Shown here: one piece after another, positions 7,950-14,893 of the stretch
Position numbering within the stretch: the first letter of the stretch is position 1
Layout of the letters: every line of letters begins with the position of its first letter
Source: an uncultured Lachnospiraceae bacterium
GTDB taxonomy: Bacteria > Bacillota > Clostridia > Lachnospirales > Lachnospiraceae
DNA: 64,000 nt
Direction: 5' to 3'
Assembly (NCBI GenBank): GCA_910584945.1
Contig: CAJUDY010000017.1
Span: forward strand, 6,524 to 70,523
Notes under the pieces: generated by a model
Database searches by the model: none
What the model was told of the DNA's origin: nothing
Seen by the model: the letters and a program-made list of their open reading frames with translations, nothing else
Program-made: the position numbers and the translations under genes

Positions 7950-9052
7950 GTCTCTGCCTGCCACCCCCAGTATTCCCGTATCTTATAGATCAATTCTTCC
8001 ATCGTATCCTCTTCCTTACACCGGTAAGTCTTCTCAAACTCCGTATCGATGTCAAAGCCTCCGGTCCTTTGATAATAGATGCTGCACCGGTCTTCTACCA
8101 GCGCCTCTCCCTTTTCGTTCTCAATGCTGTAGCGGGCCAGCACCACCAGATCCTTCATGCCGTCTCCGTCCACATCCCTTCCCATAATACTGCGGAGAGA
8201 ATACAGGCTGTCGTAGTCCCCCATGGGCTGAAAACTCCACACGATGTCCCCCTGCTCATTCACCAGATAAATCATGAACAGATTGTAAGCGGAGATTTTC
8301 ACGGTCCCGGGTACCACCTGAAGGCGTCCCAGCTTTTCAAAGTCTCTGGTATAGCACTGTTCCTGCTCGATCTGAAAACCATTCTCCAAAAGCTCTTCCA
8401 GCGTGGACGCCGTATAGAGGAATTCCGCGGATTCCCCATCCCGCACAAAGGAAATGATAAAATTCGCGCTTTTATTCATGCTGAAACGGTTGATTTTGTC
8501 GGAGATTCGATAATCCCGGTAGAAGCAGCGGTCCCCCTGAAAGAGCACGTCCCCCACCTTGTACGGGACGCCCATGTACTCCCCGCTCCCGTTGACGCAC
8601 CGGGTGATCAGGATGATGTCGGTCTTCCCGTCCTGGTTGACGTCCGCAAAGGCGATGGACGCCAGATCCCTTACCGGTTGCATCAGTTCCCCCGGCAGAT
8701 AATGATTCGTCTCCAGCTGATTGGTGCGATAGAGAATCTTCCCCTGACTGTCCGCCACAAAAAGGGCCAGTCTCCGCCAGGTGCGCTCCAGCGCAGGTAC
8801 CAGAAAAAGCTCTTCCTCCCCGAAGGACTCAAACGTCACGGGGAACACCTGCTGTTCGAAAATCCCATAATTGTTGTCTTTTAAATCCCCAATCCCTTGA
8901 ACCTTCTGAAACCGGGCTTCATACTCTTGATAAAGGCGAAGCGTCTCCTCCCCGTTGTCCGCCGCACGGCAGGGCACAGCTCCGTGGACCGCCAGTAAAA
9001 AAAACAGCAGAAAAGCAGCTATCCGCCTGTTACCTGTCCTCACCGGATTCAC
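7946..9052 (-). CDS. Secreted FG-GAP/VCBS-repeat-like protein
   Basis: The 368-residue product starts at a GTG after AAAGGA, has a basic N-terminus, a hydrophobic core (AAFLLFFLLAVHGAV) and a likely cleavage site after CRA. Two calcium-loop motifs of the FG-GAP type are visible, ADVNQDGKTDIILI and DVDGDGMKDLVVL, each followed by strand-forming residues. Such repeats build beta-propeller surfaces. The gene overlaps the end of the PucR-type gene by 23 bases and the start of the response regulator gene by 4, so all are cotranscribed. A role as an extracytoplasmic partner of the kinase is inferred from position. Confidence 0.75.
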   Translation of the reverse strand: MNPVRTGNRRIAAFLLFFLLAVHGAVPCRAADNGEETLRLYQEYEARFQKVQGIGDLKDNNYGIFEQQVFPVTFESFGEEELFLVPALERTWRRLALFVADSQGKILYRTNQLETNHYLPGELMQPVRDLASIAFADVNQDGKTDIILITRCVNGSGEYMGVPYKVGDVLFQGDRCFYRDYRISDKINRFSMNKSANFIISFVRDGESAEFLYTASTLEELLENGFQIEQEQCYTRDFEKLGRLQVVPGTVKISAYNLFMIYLVNEQGDIVWSFQPMGDYDSLYSLRSIMGRDVDGDGMKDLVVLARYSIENEKGEALVEDRCSIYYQRTGGFDIDTEFEKTYRCKEEDTMEELIYKIREYWGWQAET

Positions 9053-10568
9053 CTGTCCTTTCTTCCTGCTCCAAAAGCTTACAGGTCAGCAGAAGATACA
9101 GAAGCTGGTCCGGATTCTCCAGATCGATATGTATCATCTCTTTGATATGCGCCATCCGATAGAGGAAGGTACTCCGGTGGATAAAAAGCTTCTTCGCCGC
9201 CTTCACCGCGTTCATCTGACAGGTCAGGTACGTACAAAGGGTATCATAGTATTCGGTCCGGTGTTCCCGGTCATAGTCTTTCAGCAGTAATGCCGCCGGG
9301 CTGCATACCAGCACCGGCTTTAACTGTTCGGTGCACTTGCCGAGCAAATAGTCAAGGGCAATGTCTTCGAAGCGGACGACCCATCGAAGGGGATAGCGCT
9401 TCATTCCCTCCTCCAGCGCCACTTTGGACTGCAGATAATACTGCTTAAGCGACTGAAAGCCTGTGAATTCGTAACTGATTCCGGCCTTCAGATAGCTGTC
9501 CTGCAGAAATCCTTCTACCGTCTGCACCGCTTCGTCCAGAGACTTGCCGTTATAGCGCAGGTTCACAAAGACGACAATGTTCTCGTCCAGCAGAAATGCG
9601 CAGCTCCCCTTAATCAGCCCTTCAATCCGATTGCATATAAAACGGATCACGGTCAGATTCTGCCGGTCCAGCATAGAGATGTGGATATTCATACAGAAGT
9701 AAGAATGATCCGCTTTCCAGTGAAAGGTCTCGAACCGGGGCGCCATGGACAGAGGGTCCATGTTCCCGTCCGCCAAAATGTTGGACAAAAGCCGGTCCAG
9801 CGTATAGCTGATATCTGCCTGCAGCACCGTATATTTTTCCAGCATCTGCTGAATGTATTTTGCAAGATGGAAAAGCAGATATTCGTCGTAAATCTTTAGC
9901 TTTCTGGTGGCCTCCACCAGAATCACCCGGTAGGCATTGCGGTTCTTGTCATAGATATCCAAAAACAGATTATTCTTCTGGGTCACCGGGTCCTGATAAT
10001 GACATACCTCCGAAGTACAGTCCCTGCCCTCTTCCGCGCAGACCGTCACCTGATTGTGCTGAAGGATCTCCTGGAATTCCGGCATAGTATCCATCAGACT
10101 GCTGTAATCGATCACGAATCCGTCCGTGGTGCTGACCATGATGGGATTGTGAAAGATCCGGTGGGAGCCGTCCAGCAGATTTTTCAGCGTCCGTTCGGAC
10201 AGGGCCAGATTCTGCATCCGCTCATCCCACGCGTCATAGGTATCGAAAATCCGCTGTACCGTGTTGAACAGTTCTTCGGGATGGACCCCCTCGGGAAAAG
10301 AACACACCCCTGCAAAAGGGGGTTCCCAGGACCAGAGCTTTCTGCCGACCACCAATACCAGGTTATCTCCATGGTTCCTAAGATCGCTTTCCGTCAGGTC
10401 ATTTTCTCTGGCCACATATACTTTATTTTTTCGAAAATCATTCCCACTTTGATAAAACAAGGGGCGTTTCAGATTCATCTCTTCCGACATCTCTCCCATG
10501 CGGCATTCCGGATAATTCTGCCGCAGCCGGTCCGACAGGATCTGCATGCTGATTCGCAATGTATTCAC
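9030..10568 (-). CDS. PucR/CdaR-type helix-turn-helix regulator
   Basis: The 512-residue protein ends in a PucR C-terminal helix-turn-helix (about 455-500), NAVKAAKKLFIHRSTFLYRM, with the usual IDLENPDQLLYLLLTCKLL end. The middle has the GGDEF-like fold seen in the CdaR group (around RFETFHWKADHSYFCM), without catalytic motifs. The N-terminal part is a ligand-sensor region I do not recognise. It is the first gene of the six-gene operon and has a consensus promoter. Members of this family usually activate linked catabolic genes; here the linked genes are a signalling and envelope set. Confidence 0.85.
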   Translation of the reverse strand: MNTLRISMQILSDRLRQNYPECRMGEMSEEMNLKRPLFYQSGNDFRKNKVYVARENDLTESDLRNHGDNLVLVVGRKLWSWEPPFAGVCSFPEGVHPEELFNTVQRIFDTYDAWDERMQNLALSERTLKNLLDGSHRIFHNPIMVSTTDGFVIDYSSLMDTMPEFQEILQHNQVTVCAEEGRDCTSEVCHYQDPVTQKNNLFLDIYDKNRNAYRVILVEATRKLKIYDEYLLFHLAKYIQQMLEKYTVLQADISYTLDRLLSNILADGNMDPLSMAPRFETFHWKADHSYFCMNIHISMLDRQNLTVIRFICNRIEGLIKGSCAFLLDENIVVFVNLRYNGKSLDEAVQTVEGFLQDSYLKAGISYEFTGFQSLKQYYLQSKVALEEGMKRYPLRWVVRFEDIALDYLLGKCTEQLKPVLVCSPAALLLKDYDREHRTEYYDTLCTYLTCQMNAVKAAKKLFIHRSTFLYRMAHIKEMIHIDLENPDQLLYLLLTCKLLEQEERTGESGEDR

Positions 10569-10592
10569 CTCTTTAGTTATTCTCTACTACAC

Positions 10593-10621
10593 ATTGTACG
10601 AAAACAAGCAGTATCTGTCAA
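10593..10621 (-). promoter_or_regulatory. Sigma-A promoter of the PucR-sensor operon
   Basis: TTGACA (10616-10621) and TACAAT (10593-10598) on the minus strand are spaced 17 bases apart. The T run of the upstream folD terminator directly abuts the -35 box. Confidence 0.88.
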
Positions 10622-10622
10622 C

Positions 10623-10661
10623 AAAAAACATCTTCCCGCAGATATTTTCCGCAGGAAGATG
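10623..10661 (-). terminator. Strong terminator ending the Wood-Ljungdahl cluster after folD
   Basis: CATCTTCC (10629-10636) pairs with GGAAGATG (10654-10661), with further GC pairs near the loop. On the minus strand it is followed by six T residues. It begins 31 bases after the folD stop. Confidence 0.93.
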
Positions 10662-10691
10662 CTTTTCGACTGTCTCTATGGCGTATGTATA

Positions 10692-11543
10692 TTATGCGAA
10701 TTTTCTCATGGCTGCTTCCACCACATGTCCGACCAGGACAGAAGTGGTCACGCTTCCAACGCCGCCCGGAACCGGAGTGATCGCTTCCACGATCGGCTCC
10801 ACTGCCGCGTAGTCCACGTCGCCGCAGAGCTTTCCTTCTGCGTTGACATTGATTCCTACATCGATGACGATCTGGCCCGGAGATACATACTCTGCTCCTA
10901 CCACGCCTGCACGGCCCGCAGCCACAATCAGAATCTCCGCTTCTCTTGCCACAGACGGCATATCGATGGTTCTGGTATGACAGGTCGTTACCGTGGCGTT
11001 CTTCTTGATCAGCATCTGAGCCGCCGGCTTTCCGACGACCAGAGAACGGCCGATGACCACTGCCTTCTTACCGGTGCAGTCGATTCCGTAATGATCCAGA
11101 ATCTCCATACATGCCTGGGGCGTGCAGGGCGGAAAGCCCACTTTCTTGCCGGTAAATACGCCGCCTAAGGATGCGTCGGTCTGGCAGTCTACGTCTTTCT
11201 CCGCCGCCAGCGCGTTCTCCACCAGCGTCTGGTCGATGTGCTTCGGAAGCGGACGGAACATCAGTACGCCGTGAATGTTGTCGTCTTTGTTCACTTCGTC
11301 CACTACTTTCAAAAGCTCTTCCTGGCTGACATCCGCCGGAAGCAGATACTTCTTATACTCCACCCCAAGGGTCTCGCAGCGCTTGGTTGCGCCTCTCTCA
11401 TAAGAAAGGTCGTCGGGTCTCTCGCCCACACGGATGATGCCGAGGGTCGGCTTGATCCCTTTTGCGTTCAGAGTTGCCGCATCCGCTTTGATTCTCTCAT
11501 TGAGTGCGGCAGTTACTTCTTTTCCCAATAATTGTTTTGCCAT
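10692..11543 (-). CDS. folD: Bifunctional methylene-THF dehydrogenase / methenyl-THF cyclohydrolase FolD
   Basis: The 283-residue protein has the FolD active-site pair Y and K in SYERGATKRCETLG, the TPQACMEILDHYG loop and the nucleotide-binding stretch GKKAVVIGRSLVVGKPAAQML, ending PVPGGVGSVTTSVLVGHVVEAA. In acetogens it reduces methenyl-THF to methylene-THF, the third step of the methyl branch. A dedicated cyclohydrolase (fchA) lies just upstream, so the dehydrogenase activity may be the main one here. It is the last gene of the cluster and precedes a strong terminator. Confidence 0.96.
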   Translation of the reverse strand: MAKQLLGKEVTAALNERIKADAATLNAKGIKPTLGIIRVGERPDDLSYERGATKRCETLGVEYKKYLLPADVSQEELLKVVDEVNKDDNIHGVLMFRPLPKHIDQTLVENALAAEKDVDCQTDASLGGVFTGKKVGFPPCTPQACMEILDHYGIDCTGKKAVVIGRSLVVGKPAAQMLIKKNATVTTCHTRTIDMPSVAREAEILIVAAGRAGVVGAEYVSPGQIVIDVGINVNAEGKLCGDVDYAAVEPIVEAITPVPGGVGSVTTSVLVGHVVEAAMRKFA

Positions 11544-11578
11544 TATCTATTCTCCTATTTATAGTTCCGCTGTTATGA

Positions 11579-12208
11579 TTATCTCAGTCTTGCGTTGACC
11601 GCCTCGAAGATCTCATCCGCCTTCTTGCTGTAGTCCGCGATCATCTTGTCTGCCTTTTCATTCAAAGAAGCCGCATATTCCTTGTCCGCCATGGATTTGG
11701 TGTTGATAAACACGTTCAGGGATGCGCCCAAAAGTGCTGCCTTACAGAAGACCACGCCGACGCCTGCGTCGGAAATGGCAAGAGCAGAACCTTTTGCCGC
11801 AAATTCCTCGATCACATCAATGGCCTCGCAGCACTTCTCCATGATCTCCATGGGAACTGCGCACGCATCTTTCAATACGATCGCCATCACACGGGCCTTC
11901 TCCGCTTTCTCCTCTTCTGTCTCTCTGGGCATGCCATACGCCTTCGCAAGAGGTCCGAACGCTTCCGCGTCTGCTTCCACCAGACGGATAAAGTCTGCCT
12001 GAAGAGCCGTTGCCTTCTCTTTTAACGCGATGATATCCGCTTCCACATCCGCGTATTTTTTCTTGCCTACGGTCAGGCTTCCGACCATGTTGCCAAGCGC
12101 CATACCGATGGCTCCCACCAGCGCGGAAGCGCCGCCGCCGCCCGGAACCGGAGCTTTTGAGGCAAGCACCTCAACGAATTCTTCACAAGATCCTTTTGTG
12201 AATCCCAT
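11579..12208 (-). CDS. fchA: Methenyl-THF cyclohydrolase (FchA)
   Basis: The 209-residue protein belongs to the cyclodeaminase/cyclohydrolase family; it carries the signature APVPGGGGASALVGAIGMAL near the N-terminus and a conserved helical C-terminus. It interconverts formyl-THF and methenyl-THF in the cytoplasm. Its place between fhs and folD matches the order of the reactions. A 27-bp palindrome and a long hairpin separate it from fhs; folD follows after 35 bases. Confidence 0.95.
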   Translation of the reverse strand: MGFTKGSCEEFVEVLASKAPVPGGGGASALVGAIGMALGNMVGSLTVGKKKYADVEADIIALKEKATALQADFIRLVEADAEAFGPLAKAYGMPRETEEEKAEKARVMAIVLKDACAVPMEIMEKCCEAIDVIEEFAAKGSALAISDAGVGVVFCKAALLGASLNVFINTKSMADKEYAASLNEKADKMIADYSKKADEIFEAVNARLR

Positions 12209-12237
12209 ATATTACCTCCCAAAATTATAAATCATTC

Positions 12238-12264
12238 GTAACGGTTCCGTACCTTCCCAGTTAC
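12238..12264. repeat. Dispersed 27-bp palindrome, copy 2 (diverged)
   Basis: The same layout as copy 1 with three base changes, so the arms now read GTAACGGT and CCAGTTAC. It lies 29 bases upstream of the fchA start in the fhs-fchA gap. Confidence 0.7.
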
Positions 12265-12283
12265 CGCCGTTACATCTTTATAC

Positions 12284-12325
12284 ATGACAGTGAGCAGGGG
12301 ACTTGCGTTCCCTGCTTCCTGTCAT
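12284..12325 (-). other. Intercistronic hairpin between fhs and fchA
   Basis: ATGACAG (12284-12290) pairs with CTGTCAT (12319-12325), and inside it GCAGGG pairs with CCCTGC. There is no T run on the minus strand, so it looks like a processing or stability hairpin rather than a terminator. It starts 20 bases after the fhs stop. Confidence 0.7.
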
Positions 12326-12344
12326 CGGTCACTGCCTGTATGTA

Positions 12345-14033
12345 TTAGAACAGTCCGGTAATCTTACCAGTCTCATCCACATCGATTTTCTCTGCAGCCG
12401 GAACCTTCGGAAGACCTGGCATAGTCATGATCTCGCCGGTCAGAGCTACGATGAAGCCTGCACCTGCGGAAATCTTCAGGTTGCGTACGGTTACTTCGAA
12501 GTCCTTCGGAGCGCCGAGCTTGTTCTGGTCGTCGGTTAAGCTGTACTGGGTCTTTGCCACACAGATCGGGCAGTTGGAGAAGCCAAGTGCCTCCAGCTCT
12601 TTTGCCTGCTTCTGAGCGTTCGCGGTCAGGACCACTTTGCTTCCGCCGTAGATCTTCTGAACGATCGCATTCAGCTTGTCTTCGATGGAGGTGCCTTCCA
12701 GCTCATAGGAATAGGTGAAGTTGTTGGGAAGCTCTACCAGACGAAGCACTTCTTCTGCCAGCTTCACGCCGCCTTCGCCGCCTTTTGCCCATACCTCGGA
12801 CAGTGCAACGTTCACGCCGAGCTCTTTACATTTTGCCTCAACCAGGTCAAGCTCTGCCTTGGTATCGGTCGGGAATGCGTTGATTGCAACCACGCACGGA
12901 AGCTTGTATACGTCTGTGATGTTGCTTACATGCTTCAGCAGGTTCGGAAGACCCTTCTCAAGCGCATCCAGGTTCTCGTTGTTGAGATCTGCTTTTGCAA
13001 CGCCGCCGTTGTACTTCAAAGCACGTACGGTAGCTACGATAACTACTGCGTTCGGCTTCAGGCCTGCCATACGGCACTTGATATCCAGGAACTTCTCAGC
13101 ACCGAGGTCAGCGCCGAAGCCTGCCTCTGTGATGGTGTAATCAGATAACTTCAGAGCCATCTTGGTAGCGGTCACGGAGTTACAGCCATGAGCGATGTTC
13201 GCGAATGGTCCGCCGTGAACGATTGCCGGTACGCCTTCCAGCGTCTGCACCAGGTTCGGTTTCAGAGCGTCTTTCAGAAGAGCTGCCATCGCGCCTTCTG
13301 CATGCAGATCGCCTGCGGTAACCGGCTTCTGCTCTGCCACTTTGCCCTTGGTATAGCCGACGATGATTCTTGCCAGTCTCTTCTTCAGATCGGTGATATC
13401 GCTTGCCAGACACAGAACTGCCATGATCTCGGATGCAACCGTGATATCGTAGCCGTCTTCTCTCGGCATACCGTTGGTCTTTCCGCCAAGGCCGTCTACT
13501 ACATTACGAAGCTGACGGTCGTTCATATCCACACATCTTCTCCAGGTGATCTTTCTCGGATCAATGTTCAGATCGTTGCCCTGGAAAATATGGTTATCAA
13601 TCATTGCTGCCAGCAGGTTGTTCGCTGCGCCGATTGCATGGAAGTCGCCGGTGAAGTGAAGGTTGATGTCCTCCATCGGAACAACCTGTGCATATCCGCC
13701 GCCTGCAGCGCCGCCTTTTACGCCAAAGACAGGTCCGAGGGACGGCTCGCGAAGAGCAACCATAACTTTCTTGCCGAGCTTCTGCATACCGTCTGCCAGA
13801 CCCACGGTTGTTGTCGTCTTGCCCTCTCCTGCCGGAGTCGGGTTGATTGCGGTCACAAGGATCAATTTGCCGTTGGGAGCATCAGACTCTTTCAACAGAT
13901 TGTAGTCAATCTTTGCTTTGTACTTGCCGTACTGCTCCAGGTACTTGTCGTCGATCCCTGCTTTGGCTGCGATTTCCGTGATTGGTCTCATCTCGCATTC
14001 CTGTGCAATCTCGATGTCAGTTTTGAATCCCAT
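12345..14033 (-). CDS. fhs: Formate-tetrahydrofolate ligase
   Basis: The 562-residue protein has the family's ATP-binding loop TPAGEGKTTTTVGLADGM, the FTGDFHAIGAANNLLAAMID stretch and the C-terminal GFIVALTGEIMTMPGLPKVP. It activates formate onto THF with ATP, the first THF-linked step of the methyl branch. I place the start at the ATG at 14033 after AAAGGAG; an in-frame extension to 14114 would run into the Rex-type operator and lacks a ribosome site. A promoter-like region and a Rex-type operator lie just upstream, so fhs probably starts its own transcript (fhs-fchA-folD). Confidence 0.97.
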   Translation of the reverse strand: MGFKTDIEIAQECEMRPITEIAAKAGIDDKYLEQYGKYKAKIDYNLLKESDAPNGKLILVTAINPTPAGEGKTTTTVGLADGMQKLGKKVMVALREPSLGPVFGVKGGAAGGGYAQVVPMEDINLHFTGDFHAIGAANNLLAAMIDNHIFQGNDLNIDPRKITWRRCVDMNDRQLRNVVDGLGGKTNGMPREDGYDITVASEIMAVLCLASDITDLKKRLARIIVGYTKGKVAEQKPVTAGDLHAEGAMAALLKDALKPNLVQTLEGVPAIVHGGPFANIAHGCNSVTATKMALKLSDYTITEAGFGADLGAEKFLDIKCRMAGLKPNAVVIVATVRALKYNGGVAKADLNNENLDALEKGLPNLLKHVSNITDVYKLPCVVAINAFPTDTKAELDLVEAKCKELGVNVALSEVWAKGGEGGVKLAEEVLRLVELPNNFTYSYELEGTSIEDKLNAIVQKIYGGSKVVLTANAQKQAKELEALGFSNCPICVAKTQYSLTDDQNKLGAPKDFEVTVRNLKISAGAGFIVALTGEIMTMPGLPKVPAAEKIDVDETGKITGLF

Positions 14034-14096
14034 AAGAATTACTCCTTTCTTCCCCTTCGGGCTTGCTTTCTCCCCCAGGGCACGCGTTCCGCGTGA

Positions 14097-14114
14097 TTGT
14101 TTAATTTTTAACAA
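14097..14114. promoter_or_regulatory. Rex-type operator upstream of fhs
   Basis: The 18 bases TTGTTTAATTTTTAACAA match the clostridial Rex consensus TTGTTAA-N4-TTAACAA at 13 of 14 fixed positions. The site lies 64 bases upstream of the fhs ATG and downstream of the putative -10 box at 14144-14149, a typical position for repression. The rex gene is in the same window. Confidence 0.7.
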
Positions 14115-14143
14115 AGGTTTATCGTTCCTTTGAACATACCAAC

Positions 14144-14149
14144 ATTATA
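14144..14149 (-). promoter_or_regulatory. Putative -10 box of the fhs-fchA-folD promoter
   Basis: The minus strand reads TATAAT. The hexamer 17 bases upstream (14167-14172) is ATGCTA, a poor -35, so the call rests on the -10 box, the AT-rich surroundings, and its place after a terminator and before the Rex-type site. Confidence 0.4.
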
Positions 14150-14203
14150 TAGTATTACTAATTTCTTAGCATCCTACATATTGTACTATGTGCAACTTTG
14201 TCT

Positions 14204-14225
14204 AAAACGCCAGAACTGTCCGGCG
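14204..14225 (-). terminator. Short terminator-like hairpin after the DUF3786 gene
   Basis: CGCCGGA and TCTGGCG pair over seven positions around a four-base loop, followed on the minus strand by TTTT (14204-14207). It lies 27 bases beyond the stop at 14252 and separates the acs genes from fhs. Confidence 0.6.
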
Positions 14226-14251
14226 ATCCCTTGGCAAATATCTACAATGTA

Positions 14252-14893
14252 TCAGGCACACAGATTTTTTACGGTTGTAATGGACAGGTCTCCCGCCACC
14301 ACCATATCTTCCGCATGAAAGCCAAACTGGAAGTTATCGCTGTACAGAATCTGGGCCGAGGGCGGAAACTCATCGTCGCCCTCCCAAAAGATAAACTGCA
14401 TCCGATAACCGTTCACCAGCTCAAATTCATAGGAAACATCTCCCATGGAGCATCTTTTCACCCCCGGAATCCGCTCCATGGCTTTCGCAAACGCGTCCAG
14501 CTTATATCCGAAACCATAGGTAAGACGCTTCAAGCATCTTCCGGTAAACGGCTGAATATACAGTTCTCCGTAGGTGGGCACTTCCCGGAACGTCATAAAC
14601 TTTCCGCTGCTTTTGATGTACTGACCCTCCAAAAGGTAGCGCAGAAGAAAGGTCTGGGCCGGCAGATGATACATCAGAAGATCCTTTCCGTCATCCTCCG
14701 CATCCAGAAGACGGACGGCAAATACGGGATAATCCGCCTCATATTCATGTCCCATAAAACGAAACCGGAACTTCTGTGTCATTTCATCATACAATATGTT
14801 CAATCTTTGTGCCGCCTCTTCCGGATTCAATGTCTTATATTTCTCCAGATAATGCTCGAAAGGCGCCTCTTCTTTGTGATTTTCGATTTCCAT
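14252..14893 (-). CDS. DUF3786 family protein linked to the CO dehydrogenase/acetyl-CoA synthase cluster
   Basis: The 213-residue soluble protein belongs to the DUF3786 family, whose members often lie beside corrinoid or acetyl-CoA pathway genes in anaerobes. Conserved-looking parts include FRFMGHEYEADYP, LMYHLPAQTFLLRYLLEG and QFIFWEGDDEFPPSAQILYSDNF. There is no cysteine cluster, so it is unlikely to hold an iron-sulphur centre. Its start is immediately after the acsV stop with no gap, so the two are translationally coupled. A helper role for AcsV or corrinoid reactivation is inferred only from position. Confidence 0.8.
   Translation of the reverse strand: MEIENHKEEAPFEHYLEKYKTLNPEEAAQRLNILYDEMTQKFRFRFMGHEYEADYPVFAVRLLDAEDDGKDLLMYHLPAQTFLLRYLLEGQYIKSSGKFMTFREVPTYGELYIQPFTGRCLKRLTYGFGYKLDAFAKAMERIPGVKRCSMGDVSYEFELVNGYRMQFIFWEGDDEFPPSAQILYSDNFQFGFHAEDMVVAGDLSITTVKNLCA

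Noticed and set aside
7913..8884. A 323-codon plus-strand frame opposite the FG-GAP-like gene
   Set aside because: Antisense to a gene with signal peptide, repeat motifs and operon overlaps; no domain and no ribosome site.
13188..14096. A 302-codon plus-strand frame opposite fhs
   Set aside because: Shadow of fhs; reads through the fhs start and the Rex-type operator with no start signal of its own.
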